Positions 44,299 to 52,642 are shown, counted from the stretch's first letter. The stretch is 52,644 nt of DNA from CAYSYH01 sp964435455 (GCA_964435455.1 CAYSYH010000001.1:1-52644); one strand, 5' to 3'. Translations and numbers: made by a program. Notes: generated by a model from the sequence alone, not told the origin.

Positions 44299-44510
44299 AG
44301 CTCTTTTGTAATTATTGGGTTTATTGTTTCTTTGCTTTTTTTACTTTTTTTTACTTCTTTTATTTCTATATAATTTTTATAGTATTTTATCCAAGAATTA
44401 ATCAGTATAGAAAAAATAAGATTTTTGTTAAAAAATTCAAATATTTTTGGCAATCTCCTTTTTATAAAATAAAATAACTTACCTAAATAATAACTTTTAC
44501 TTTTGCTCAT
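44295..44510 (-). CDS. Small basic protein, unknown
   Basis: 71 residues, Lys/Ile-rich, with 'FNKNLIFSILINSWIKYYKN' as a possible amphipathic or membrane segment. Its start overlaps the dus gene end by 14 bases and its stop shares TTAA with the convergent gene. No family; could be a chance frame filling the gap. Confidence 0.4.
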   Translation of the reverse strand: MSKSKSYYLGKLFYFIKRRLPKIFEFFNKNLIFSILINSWIKYYKNYIEIKEVKKSKKSKETINPIITKEL

Positions 44511-45474
44511 ATTGTTTTTTTAATATTCTTATTTTATTGTGTAATTTATTATAATCGTTAATTTGCATTAAATTCTGCCTAATAGAGCTTGCTTGTTTAA
44601 ACCCTTTTATATAAATTTTAAAATATTTTCTTATTGGGTAAATGGGCGCTTTGTTTCCTTTATATTTTAAATATAATTTTAAATGATACTCTAAAAATTC
44701 TAACTTTTCATAAATATTTAAATCATCAAAATTTTTGTTTTTATTAAAAATAAATAAATTTTTAAATATACCTCGGCCTACCATTATTCCCTCACATTTA
44801 TATTTTTTTGCATAAGTTTTAATTTTTTCAGTACTATCAATGTCCCCGTTACCAATTATTACAGTTTTTACTTTTAAGCTGTTGCGTATTTCAACCGCTT
44901 TTTTAATTGATTCCCATTTAGCCGGAACTTTAGATAACTCTTTAACGGTTCTTGCATGCAATGTTAATGCGCTTATGTTGTGCTTTAACAAAAATGGAAC
45001 CCATTCAACAGTTTGATCTTTATTAAAGCCTATTCTAGTTTTTACACTCACACTTATTTTATTTTTGCTAGCATCCTTAACTGCTTTTATTATTTGGCTA
45101 GCTAATTTATGGTTATTTATTAATGCCGAACAAGCGCCCTTTTTAATTACACTCTTAATGGGACACCCCATATTTATATCTACGCCATCAAAACCCCTTT
45201 TAATTATATCTTTTGTAGCTTCGTAATAGTTTTGAGGTGTTAAGCCCCATATTTGTGCTATTATAGGCTTTTCTTTTTTTTCAAACTTTAGCCTTTTTGA
45301 TACAGCTTTATACCCATTTTTAGATTTTAAGCCCTCTACATTTGTAAATTCGGTAAAAAATACATCGGGTCTGCCTGCCTTATATACAACCTGCCTAAAT
45401 GCAATATCTGTAACATCCTCCATAGGTGCTAAAACACTAAAGGGTTTTTTAAGATTAAACCAAAAATCTTTCAT
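44497..45474 (-). CDS. dus: tRNA-dihydrouridine synthase
   Basis: 325 residues. FMN-dependent TIM-barrel enzyme reducing uridines in tRNA D loops. 'VLAPMEDVTDIAFRQVV' (~14), 'GVDINMGCPIKSVIKKGACS' with the catalytic Cys (~108), 'LHARTV' and 'IGNGDIDS' (FMN binding) are present. Closest to DusB by length and motifs. The promoter gives a leaderless mRNA. Confidence 0.93.
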   Translation of the reverse strand: MKDFWFNLKKPFSVLAPMEDVTDIAFRQVVYKAGRPDVFFTEFTNVEGLKSKNGYKAVSKRLKFEKKEKPIIAQIWGLTPQNYYEATKDIIKRGFDGVDINMGCPIKSVIKKGACSALINNHKLASQIIKAVKDASKNKISVSVKTRIGFNKDQTVEWVPFLLKHNISALTLHARTVKELSKVPAKWESIKKAVEIRNSLKVKTVIIGNGDIDSTEKIKTYAKKYKCEGIMVGRGIFKNLFIFNKNKNFDDLNIYEKLEFLEYHLKLYLKYKGNKAPIYPIRKYFKIYIKGFKQASSIRQNLMQINDYNKLHNKIRILKKQYEQK

Positions 45475-45480
45475 AAAAAA

Positions 45481-45489
45481 ATTATAGCA
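45481..45489 (-). promoter_or_regulatory. Leaderless extended -10 promoter for dus
   Basis: Minus strand TGCTATAAT (45489-45481), a perfect extended -10, exactly 6 bases before the dus ATG. Confidence 0.55.
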
Positions 45490-45499
45490 TAATTATCTA

Positions 45500-45527
45500 T
45501 TGCCAAATTTACTGGTACAAATATAAT
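45500..45527 (+). promoter_or_regulatory. Promoter for the second nucleotidyltransferase-like gene
   Basis: TTGCCA at 45500-45505, a 16-base spacer and perfect TATAAT at 45522-45527, 13 bases before the ATG. Divergent from, and interleaved closely with, the dus promoter. Confidence 0.55.
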
Positions 45528-45540
45528 GTAATTATAGGTT

Positions 45541-46050
45541 ATGCCCAATTTAAAACCTTTTGATTATTTTTTACAAAAAATAAAACTTTTAGGTATACCT
45601 AAAAACAGTTTTACTATTTTTGGGAGCTTTCCTATGTATCCTTTGGGACTTAAATATTTTTTTAGAGATATGGATATTGTGGTTAGGCTTAAATATTGGT
45701 ATAAGCTAGCTAAATTAAATAATCCAACTTTTAAAAAAAAGGTAATTTCTAATACAGGTTTAAGCTTTTTTGAAGGTAAAATAGAGGTTTTTTATGTTTG
45801 GAAGCCCGGAGGATTAGAAGATAAAACTTTATGGGATACCGAAACATTAATAAATACTTCATTTAAATTTAAAGGTTATAATTTTGTTAGTTTAGAAAAA
45901 GTATTACTCTATAAAAAACTATTAAAAAGAGAAAAGGACAAAGCCGATATAAAAGTAATACAAGATTATTTAAATAATTTAGTGTCAAATAATATTTATT
46001 ACGAAACCATGTCTGTATCTTTACCGCTCATTGCAGGAGATAATTTTTAA
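45541..46050 (+). CDS. Small nucleotidyltransferase-like protein, copy 2
   Basis: 169 residues. 'FTIFGSFPMYPLGLKYFFRD' then 'MDIVV' reproduces the GS...DxD layout of the paralogue at 43840-44298, and 'KIEVFYVW' matches its 'HVEIFSGW'; both end with a 'VSLEKVLLYKKLLKREKDK'-type helix. The two genes flank dus. Target and reaction unknown; a nucleotidyltransferase toxin/antitoxin-like or RNA-modifying role is possible. Confidence 0.6.
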   Translation: MPNLKPFDYFLQKIKLLGIPKNSFTIFGSFPMYPLGLKYFFRDMDIVVRLKYWYKLAKLNNPTFKKKVISNTGLSFFEGKIEVFYVWKPGGLEDKTLWDTETLINTSFKFKGYNFVSLEKVLLYKKLLKREKDKADIKVIQDYLNNLVSNNIYYETMSVSLPLIAGDNF

Positions 46051-46069
46051 CTAGAAACTATTTTAAAAT

Positions 46070-46097
46070 TTGTTAAACTTAATATATATAGTATATA
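46070..46097 (+). promoter_or_regulatory. Promoter for tRNA-Gly(TCC)-tRNA-Arg(TCG)
   Basis: TTGTTA at 46070-46075, a 16-base spacer and TATATA at 46092-46097, in an AT-rich stretch just before the tRNA. Confidence 0.4.
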
Positions 46098-46100
46098 TAC

Positions 46101-46175
46101 GCGGGTATCGTATAATGGCTATTATATCGCCCTTCCAAGGCGAAGATGCGGGTTCAATTCCCGCTACCCGCTCCA
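46101..46175 (+). tRNA. tRNA-Gly (TCC)
   Basis: 75 bases with encoded CCA. Acceptor GCGGGTA/TACCCGC, anticodon loop CTTCCAA. Reads GGA/GGG. Confidence 0.95.
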
Positions 46176-46194
46176 TTTTATAACTCCTATTAAA

Positions 46195-46270
46195 GCGCCC
46201 GTGGCTCAACGGCTAGAGCACCTGGCTTCGGACCAGGGGGTTGTGGGTTCGAATCCTACCGGGCGCGCCA
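46195..46270 (+). tRNA. tRNA-Arg (TCG)
   Basis: 76 bases with encoded CCA. Acceptor GCGCCCG/CGGGCGC, anticodon loop CTTCGGA. Reads CGA/CGG. Nineteen bases after tRNA-Gly, so co-transcribed. Confidence 0.93.
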
Positions 46271-46285
46271 TGGTTATGGCTGTTA

Positions 46286-46411
46286 TTATAAATATCTAAT
46301 TAATGTTTGGAGTAAAGCTATAATACCTGCAATAAAAATTAAACCCGCACTTACAAGCATTAACCCATAAATTAAACCTACTTTTTTTAAAATATCTTTA
46401 AAATAATCCAT
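46286..46411 (-). CDS. 41-residue single-pass membrane peptide
   Basis: Short ATG-to-TAA frame, 'MDYFKDILKKVGLIYGLMLV' at the N-terminus, then one hydrophobic helix rich in Gly/Ala/Ile. Its ATG overlaps the TAA of the lysozyme-like gene (TAATG), a translational-coupling arrangement. No family recognised. Confidence 0.45.
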   Translation of the reverse strand: MDYFKDILKKVGLIYGLMLVSAGLIFIAGIIALLQTLIRYL

Positions 46412-47187
46412 TACTCGGGAGTTTGCATATTTTGTATTTCTTTAAGGTAATAGTTTACGCACCTTGCCCAAGAACCGCCATTTTTAACACTTGGAGGAGC
46501 ATATTTAGGCATTATCTTTTCTGGGGTATCTAAGCCTTGATCAATATAATATTTTTTTAGTCCTTTTGTTACTGTTTCTATTGCAGTTTCCCATGATCCA
46601 AGTCTATATTTGCCTGTTTTATTAGCTAAATCATATTCGCTTGCAGCCCACCCCCATGTATTATACGAATCTTTTGGTATTTTTTTACCTCCATTACCTT
46701 CACAATAACCTATTGCCGATACTAATCGCCAATCTATGCCATATTTATCTGCTGTTTGTACAATAAAATCGGCATATTCTTGCAAAGGGGCTCCATATTT
46801 AGAAAAAAACAACCTTACCTTTTCTGCTCTTGCATCGGTAGTTTTTGCTTCTACAGAATAGGTAGAAATATTTTTAGGATTTGCCACATAAACATTATAT
46901 GTTGGTTTTACTTGCTTTTTATTAAAATGATTGTAATTAAGGTAAACATAAGATGTTATACCCATTAACGATACAATAAAGAATAATATTGGTATTATTA
47001 CCAAATAACTAGTTTTAAAAACAAATTTATATTTAAAAAGTAATACTTTATTTACAATTTTTTGTGTTGTTAAACCTACTTCATGTTTCCAACTTTTTTT
47101 TATGTTCATGTATATAGGGGTTTCAGTTAATGAGTTTATAAAGTTTTTGGAGTTTAGCAATGAATTTATTGCTTTTTTATGTTTCAT
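46411..47187 (-). CDS. Membrane-anchored lysozyme-like (glucosaminidase/transglycosylase) protein
   Basis: 258 residues. One transmembrane helix (~58-82) after a basic cytoplasmic segment; a linker (~85-125); then a lysozyme-like domain with 'YGIDWRLVSAIGYCEGNGG' (possible catalytic Glu ~164) and 'DSYNTWGWAAS', 'GSWETAIETVTKGLKKYY'. It probably cleaves peptidoglycan at the cell surface, perhaps for pilus or secretion passage. A palindrome sits in its short leader. Confidence 0.75.
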   Translation of the reverse strand: MKHKKAINSLLNSKNFINSLTETPIYMNIKKSWKHEVGLTTQKIVNKVLLFKYKFVFKTSYLVIIPILFFIVSLMGITSYVYLNYNHFNKKQVKPTYNVYVANPKNISTYSVEAKTTDARAEKVRLFFSKYGAPLQEYADFIVQTADKYGIDWRLVSAIGYCEGNGGKKIPKDSYNTWGWAASEYDLANKTGKYRLGSWETAIETVTKGLKKYYIDQGLDTPEKIMPKYAPPSVKNGGSWARCVNYYLKEIQNMQTPE

Positions 47188-47235
47188 AAGTGTATAACAC
47201 TTTATTAATTATACTAAAATTTATGTAAGTTTCAA
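47188..47235 (-). promoter_or_regulatory. Promoter and palindromic operator candidate for the lysozyme-like gene
   Basis: Minus strand: TTGAAA (47235-47230), a 16-base spacer, TATAAT (47213-47208). Between the -10 and the ATG lies the perfect inverted repeat AAGTGT-3-ACACTT (47188-47202), touching the start codon: suited to a repressor or to RNA structure hiding the start. Confidence 0.5.
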
Positions 47236-47305
47236 GAAAGGGTATTTTTAAAGTAGTAGCTTAAAAAACAACTCTTGGAAAAAACCAAAAATCCTATTAA
47301 TATAA

Positions 47306-48077
47306 AGTAATGTAAAAAATTTATCTAAGGTTAAAAATGTTAATCCCTTTTATTTGTTAAGAGTTGGAGATTTACACCCTGCACATACCACTAAATATAA
47401 AGATGTTAAAAATAATAAATTGATATATAAAGACCCTACTTTATGGGAAGATTTAATTATAAAAATATTAATAAGTTTAAATTATTCTTTAAATTACTTT
47501 CCTTTTAAAATTAAGTATAGTAAGTCTTTTAAAGTTAGGGATTATTTACAAGCTAATCAAGAAACAAAAAACAAAAAACCTACCTATTTTAAACGGGAAA
47601 ATTATAAAACCAATAGAATATAAAAAATATTTAATAGCTGGGTTTAAAAAAGGCTCAAAGCATATTTTAAAGCACAAATTAGATTTATTACATATAGTAA
47701 CAAATTATAAAAGTCAGTACAGAGTTATATTAAGACCTACAATTATGTATAGAATTCCTTTTATTAAATATCAATTTCCACAAATATTTAATAAAAATAA
47801 AAATCCACAAAAATTTGTTTATAAAGAGTTAAAAAACTTTAAATTACAGCACAAGCTATCAAATACTAAAGGGTTGATTCAAAATGAATCTAAGTTTGTA
47901 AGCAAAGGAATAATACCTACATATTATGCCAATTTACATACAACAAACATATATACAAGCAATGGAGATATAGTTGCTAATTTAGCCCAAAAGCCCTTAA
48001 AAACCTTTACTAGCCATATTAAAACATTACCTACATTACTAAATAATTCTTTAAAAACATTACAAAGCTACAAGTAA
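47306..48077 (+). pseudogene. Relic of a class II lanthipeptide synthetase (LanM dehydratase domain)
   Basis: Two reading-frame pieces. The first (to ~47620) has 'YLLRVGDLHPAHTT' and 'NNKLIYKDPTLWED', like the LanM 'GDLHNGGRSV' and 'LVYKPRSL' steps. In the second frame (from ~47595) come 'NLPILNGKIIKPIEYKKYLI', 'GFKKGSKHILKHKLDLLH', 'YRVILRPTIMYRI' and 'IIPTYYANLHTTNIYTSNGD', matching the late part of the DUF4135 dehydratase domain ('LRPTRVY', 'DIPYFTARPDSRDLY'). The N-terminal part, a middle section (with the DLH..EN and DLETLF regions) and the whole LanC-like cyclase domain are missing, with a frameshift near 47590. No precursor peptide gene was seen. The call rests on motif memory, not alignment. 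Confidence 0.55.
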
Positions 48078-48130
48078 CCTTTTTAAATTTTATATAAACT
48101 AATTACATAGGGGTAATACTAGTATTTATT

Positions 48131-48205
48131 TGGAGCGGGTAAGGGGAGTTGAACCCCTATTTCCGCCATGGCAAGGCGGTGTAATAGCCGTTATACGATA
48201 CCCGC
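48131..48205 (-). tRNA. tRNA-Gly (GCC)
   Basis: 75 bases with encoded CCA. Acceptor GCGGGTA/TACCCGC, anticodon loop TTGCCAT. The first ~25 bases nearly match tRNA-Gly(TCC) at 46101, in opposite orientation. A TATAAT lies at 48231-48226 on the minus strand. Confidence 0.95.
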
Positions 48206-48257
48206 AAAAGTCTATAAAAGATTTTATTATAGTTTTGTTTAAAAATAAAGTATATTT

Positions 48258-48266
48258 TGGTAAAAT
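48258..48266 (+). promoter_or_regulatory. Extended -10 promoter for tRNA-Arg(TCT)-tRNA-Pro
   Basis: TGGTAAAAT at 48258-48266, 15 bases before the tRNA. A TTGTTT at 48235-48240 is a possible but distant (20-base spacer) -35. Confidence 0.35.
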
Positions 48267-48281
48267 AATCATTGCTAAAGG

Positions 48282-48357
48282 GCGCCCGTAGCTCAGAGGC
48301 TAGAGCAGTTCCCTTCTAAGGAAAAGGTCGTAGGTTCGAATCCTACCGGGCGCGCCA
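48282..48357 (+). tRNA. tRNA-Arg (TCT)
   Basis: 76 bases with encoded CCA. Acceptor GCGCCCG/CGGGCGC, anticodon loop CTTCTAA. Reads AGA/AGG. The first anticodon-stem pair is a G-A mismatch. Confidence 0.93.
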
Positions 48358-48376
48358 TTAAAATATTTTATTTTAT

Positions 48377-48453
48377 CGGGGTTTGGCGCAGTTGGCTAGC
48401 GCGCTGCGTTTGGGACGCAGAGGTCACAGGTTCAAGTCCTGTAACCCCGACCA
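48377..48453 (+). tRNA. tRNA-Pro (TGG)
   Basis: 77 bases with encoded CCA. Acceptor CGGGGTT/AACCCCG, anticodon loop TTTGGGA. Reads CCA and other Pro codons. C1-G72 is normal for bacterial tRNA-Pro. Confidence 0.95.
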
Positions 48454-48468
48454 TTTGAATAATCTTTT

Positions 48469-49470
48469 TTAATTTACCTTTTTGCTATACCAAATATCTA
48501 ACCCCAAACTTTTGTCGTCTCTTTTAAATAATTGTGCAAATACCATTTCTGTACCATCTGCGGTTATAGATACTTCTGCCACACCTACTGGGTGTGTTAT
48601 AAACTTAACGGGTTTGCTCCATTTTGTACCTTGTTCATTTTGCCTTGTAGTTTTGTAAATTGCCAAAGTCCCCCCACTGCGGTCTGAGGTAAAGTACAAG
48701 GTGTTGCAATCATCGGTAAGAAAGGGCTGAAAATCCGACACAGAATTTTTATTTTTAGCATTTATAGGGTACGGGGCTAGTTCTACCTTGCCCTTAAAAT
48801 TACTTGCTGTTGCGTTTTTCATAACGCATATATTTTGATCATTTGGGCAATCAAACCATGCTTCGTCTCTTTGCTCGCACAGGTGAATGTTTCCCTCGTC
48901 TTTTCCGGTGCCAAAATCAAGCCGTACATTGTTTTTGTACACAGTAACAGGTACATCTTTTTGTTGTACAAAAGATTCTTTTGTAGAGTTATAGTAAAGA
49001 TCCCCTGCAAGGGATATATACGGTGCAGTTTGTGTAGTAGGGTATTTTTTATTTTTAGATATAGGGTGTACACTTTTAGTTTTAAATGGTTTATTGCTGT
49101 AATAAATCTTTCCATCAATACCTTTTTTTATAGCCTCTTGGGGTTTGTATACAACGTAGTTTGTTATTTGCTCTGTAATTTTTGGGTCTAGTAAATTAGG
49201 GTAAGGGTGATAAAAAAATAAAATTTTACTCCCATCTCGGGTAATATAGGGCGAATCCTCCCACCCTGCGTCATTAAACTCAAGCTTAACAGGGGTTTGC
49301 CAGCCTTTTTGGTGTATAGTAGCTGGTATTAGTTTAGTATCATCATCTTTGTATTTAGGTATATCTGCAGGCTTTTGCGGCTCATCAGAACTTAAAACCG
49401 CAATAACTAAAAAAATAACTAAGCCAATTAAAAAAAACTTAAAACTAAAAAATCTTTTAACAAAAACCAT
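48469..49470 (-). CDS. Secreted WD40/PD40-like beta-propeller protein
   Basis: 333 residues from the ATG at 49470, where an N-terminal anchor or signal ('FFSFKFFLIGLVIFLVIAVL') begins after four residues; a TTG at 49539 would add 23 residues that overlap hsdR. Propeller-blade motifs occur: 'SPYITRDGSKILFF', 'QPFLTDDCNTLYFTSDRSGG' and 'VSITADGTEMVFAQ', as in TolB-type PD40 repeats. Four Cys may form disulphides. Likely surface-located; function unknown. Confidence 0.75.
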   Translation of the reverse strand: MVFVKRFFSFKFFLIGLVIFLVIAVLSSDEPQKPADIPKYKDDDTKLIPATIHQKGWQTPVKLEFNDAGWEDSPYITRDGSKILFFYHPYPNLLDPKITEQITNYVVYKPQEAIKKGIDGKIYYSNKPFKTKSVHPISKNKKYPTTQTAPYISLAGDLYYNSTKESFVQQKDVPVTVYKNNVRLDFGTGKDEGNIHLCEQRDEAWFDCPNDQNICVMKNATASNFKGKVELAPYPINAKNKNSVSDFQPFLTDDCNTLYFTSDRSGGTLAIYKTTRQNEQGTKWSKPVKFITHPVGVAEVSITADGTEMVFAQLFKRDDKSLGLDIWYSKKVN

Positions 49471-49497
49471 TAATTTTTTATAAACCTTATTTAACTT

Positions 49498-49506
49498 ATT
49501 ATAACA
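49498..49506 (-). promoter_or_regulatory. Extended -10 promoter for the beta-propeller gene
   Basis: Minus strand TGTTATAAT (49506-49498), 27 bases before the ATG at 49470 and 16 bases past the hsdR stop. No clear -35. Confidence 0.45.
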
Positions 49507-49522
49507 AGGTTTTAGTAATATA

Positions 49523-52500
49523 TTAATTTGCAATAACAAAACTATCTGCCAAAAGCTCCCCCTGCTTTAAAACTCGGTCGGCCTCTATCCGCGCCAAGTC
49601 CGGCGGGTAACCATATTTCATCAGAAGTTTTTTGACCGTCACGCGCAACTTGGCACGCACATCAGAGCGCCTTTCCCAGTCCACCGTTGCGTTTCTGCGG
49701 ATTGTCTCCACGATAAGATGAATCAACTCTCGCATCACCTCATCTTGCAAAAAAGTGGTTGATTGATTTTCTTTTAAAATAGTATAAAAAGCATATTCCT
49801 CCTCCGTCAGCCCTAATTCTTTAGCTTTGCCATCTTCCAGCTTCATCTCGCGAGCAATGTTTGACAGTTCCTCAATCACCTGCGCCGTGGTGATTTGGTT
49901 GTTGTGATACTTGCGCACAACTTCCTCCAGCATTTCCGAAAACTTTTTTGACTGTGTCAGATTTTTTCGTTTACGCACTTTCAATTCATCAGAGAGCAAC
50001 TTTCTCAAAAGTTCAAAAGCCAAGTTTTTTTGCTCCATATTTTTCACTTCCAGCAAAAACTCCTCTGACAAAATATCCAAAGAAGGATTATCTACGCCCG
50101 CGGCCTGAAAAATATCAATCACCCCGTCGGCAGACAATGCTTCATCCACAATTTGCCTCACCGCTGTTTGCACCTGCGCATCAGTTCTCATTCCGCCGGT
50201 ACCAAACTTGGCAATCCGCGCTTTAACAGCTTGGAAAAATGCCATTTTTTCACGGATCATCTCCGCTTCAGCGCTTGGAGTTGCCATAGCAAAAAGTTTA
50301 GAGAGCTTGCCTACTTCCGAGACAAAACGCTTTTTCACATCTTCATCGCGCAAAACAAAATCCTCCGCATCCAGCAAAATCTGCAACTTCTCTTTGGTGT
50401 CCACTTGAAAATATTTTTCATAATCAAAGCTGGCAAACATCTGCTCCACCACCTCAAACTTCTCTCGCATGCCGGCAATCACTTCCGCCATATCATTCAC
50501 CGCCTCCCCTTTGCCGCCACTTTCGGTATAAACCGCCATAGCGTTTTTCAAATCCTGCCCAATGCCGATGTAGTCAACAATCAATCCGCCCGGCTTGTCG
50601 CGATACACTCTGTTGACCCGCGCAATCGCCTGCATCAAATTTGCCCCTTGCATCCTCTTGTCAATATACATTGTATGCAGTGGTGGCACGTCAAAACCGG
50701 TCAACCACATGGACTGCACAATCACCAAATCCAACTCATCATTGATATCCTTAAAGCGCGCCGCCAGTTTGGAGCGGTCGCTCTTGTTGGTGTGGTGCGG
50801 TTGAAATTTTGCCGGGTCATCACTACTGCTTGTCATAACCACCTTGATTTTCCCTTTCATCAAGTCATCACTATGCCAAGCTGGACGCAAAGCAACAATC
50901 TGCTGATACAAATCAACCGCAATTTCTCGCGTCATCGCCACAATCATTCCTTTACCGGCAAAAACTTCTTGCCTTGCTTCAAAATGACTGACAATATCCT
51001 GCGCCATTTCTCGCAAACGCTCCGGTGCGCCCACCACTGCCGAAATTTGTGCCACTTTTTTCTTGGCTTTTTCTAATTGCTCCGGCAAGGCATTGGAAAT
51101 TGCAGAAATTTCCTCATCTATTTTCTCTCCTGTCTGCTCATCAAATTTTACTTTGATTAAACGCGCTTCATAGGAAATCGGCACCGTTGCTCCGTCATCC
51201 ACCGCCTGCTTGATATCATAGACATCAATATATTCTCCAAAAACTTTTTTGGTGTTGCGGTCGCCCAACTCAACCGGTGTTCCGGTAAAGCCGATGAAAG
51301 AAGCGTTGGGCAAGGCATCGCGCAAATGCTTGGCGTTGCCGTAGCGAGTTTCCACGCCATCTGCCGTCTCCACCTCTCGCGCCCTAAAACCATACTGACT
51401 GCGGTGCGCCTCATCGGCAATTACCACCACATTTTTCCTCTCGGTCAAAGCATCAAACTGCCCGCCATCTTCCGGATAAAATTTTTGAATGGTGGTAAAA
51501 ATAATGCCTCCACCTGAAACGCGTAGTAATTCTTTCAGCTCTGCCCGACTTTTGGCTTGTTTTGGCTTCTCTCGCAACAGCGAAGTACAGTTTCCAAAAG
51601 TGGCAAAGAGTTGGTCGTCCAAATCATTTCTATCGGTCAAAATCACCAAAGTGGGATTTTTCATTTTTGGATGTACCATCAACTGCCCGGCATAAAAAAC
51701 CATAGACAATGATTTTCCGCTCCCCTGCGTATGCCAAATCACACCCACCTTGTGGTCGCTTTCAATAGCGCGCAAAGTTTCTTTTACTGATTTTTCCACC
51801 GCGTAAAACTGATGATAAGCCGCCACCTTTTTAACAATCACCTGCTTAATAATTCCCGTCTTGTCATCTTTTACCTCCTCACGCTCAAAGACCGTATTAA
51901 AACGAATCAAACGCAAAAGTACATCTTTTTTCATCATCTCCTCCGCCATCACCTGCAACTCCGGCTCTCGTCCTTTTTGCCTTTCCTTTGGTCTTTTCCA
52001 TGCTAAAAATCGCGAAAACGGCGCCGACAAAGACGACACTCGCGCCTCCGCTCCGTCTCCAATCACACATAAGGCGTTGTAGTAAAAAATGCTCGGCACC
52101 GCCTCTTTGTAATTTTGAATTTGAGTGTAAGCTTTTTCCAAAGTGGCATTTTCATCTTCTGGATTTTTCAACTCCACCAAAACCAATGGCAAGCCATTGA
52201 CAAACAGCACCACATCGGGGATTTTATGATTGTTATTTTCTTTTATCTCAAACTGATTTACCACCCAGAAAGAATTGTTTTCTACATTTTCCAAATCAAT
52301 CAATTTCACCAATTCATTTTTTGTCTCTCCGTCTGCAAAATACTCAACCGTGATGCCGTCGGTCAGCATTTTGTGGAATTTTTCATTGTTTGCCATCACG
52401 TCGCTTCCGCCCAAATTCAAAATCTTTACCATCGCCTCAGCGCGTGCCGACTCCGGCACATTGGGATTGATGCGACGCAAAGACTCGCGCAACTCTTTTT

Positions 52501-52642
52501 CCAACACCACCGATGAGAAATTCTCTCTCTGCCCGGCGTCCGTATAGGGCGCAATTTCCGAGCCGTGAAAATACCGATAGCCCTGCTTTTGCAGCATTTC
52601 TATCAAGTATTTTTCTATGTCTTGTTCGTAAAGTTTTGTCAT
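49523..52642 (-). CDS. hsdR: Type I restriction enzyme R subunit HsdR
   Basis: 1039 residues, complete; the ATG is at 52642, 2 bases from the window edge. N-terminal nuclease domain with 'IPDVVLFVNGLPLVLVELKN' (PD...ExK, ~145-165). Then the translocase: Walker A 'HTQGSGKSLSM' (~303), 'VVIADEAHRSQYG' (DEAH), 'FIGFTGTPVE' and motif VI 'QAIARVNRVYRDKPGGLIVD'. A C-terminal helical part (~800-1039) contacts the modification enzyme. Base composition is much richer in G+C than all neighbours, ending sharply at the stop codon, a sign of recent transfer. hsdM and hsdS must lie outside the window, if present. Confidence 0.95.
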   Translation of the reverse strand: MTKLYEQDIEKYLIEMLQKQGYRYFHGSEIAPYTDAGQRENFSSVVLEKELRESLRRINPNVPESARAEAMVKILNLGGSDVMANNEKFHKMLTDGITVEYFADGETKNELVKLIDLENVENNSFWVVNQFEIKENNNHKIPDVVLFVNGLPLVLVELKNPEDENATLEKAYTQIQNYKEAVPSIFYYNALCVIGDGAEARVSSLSAPFSRFLAWKRPKERQKGREPELQVMAEEMMKKDVLLRLIRFNTVFEREEVKDDKTGIIKQVIVKKVAAYHQFYAVEKSVKETLRAIESDHKVGVIWHTQGSGKSLSMVFYAGQLMVHPKMKNPTLVILTDRNDLDDQLFATFGNCTSLLREKPKQAKSRAELKELLRVSGGGIIFTTIQKFYPEDGGQFDALTERKNVVVIADEAHRSQYGFRAREVETADGVETRYGNAKHLRDALPNASFIGFTGTPVELGDRNTKKVFGEYIDVYDIKQAVDDGATVPISYEARLIKVKFDEQTGEKIDEEISAISNALPEQLEKAKKKVAQISAVVGAPERLREMAQDIVSHFEARQEVFAGKGMIVAMTREIAVDLYQQIVALRPAWHSDDLMKGKIKVVMTSSSDDPAKFQPHHTNKSDRSKLAARFKDINDELDLVIVQSMWLTGFDVPPLHTMYIDKRMQGANLMQAIARVNRVYRDKPGGLIVDYIGIGQDLKNAMAVYTESGGKGEAVNDMAEVIAGMREKFEVVEQMFASFDYEKYFQVDTKEKLQILLDAEDFVLRDEDVKKRFVSEVGKLSKLFAMATPSAEAEMIREKMAFFQAVKARIAKFGTGGMRTDAQVQTAVRQIVDEALSADGVIDIFQAAGVDNPSLDILSEEFLLEVKNMEQKNLAFELLRKLLSDELKVRKRKNLTQSKKFSEMLEEVVRKYHNNQITTAQVIEELSNIAREMKLEDGKAKELGLTEEEYAFYTILKENQSTTFLQDEVMRELIHLIVETIRRNATVDWERRSDVRAKLRVTVKKLLMKYGYPPDLARIEADRVLKQGELLADSFVIAN

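Noticed and set aside
50153..51076. Long open frame on the plus strand inside hsdR
   Set aside because: It is antisense to a well-supported HsdR, His/Cys-rich with no recognisable motif; a by-product of the higher G+C.
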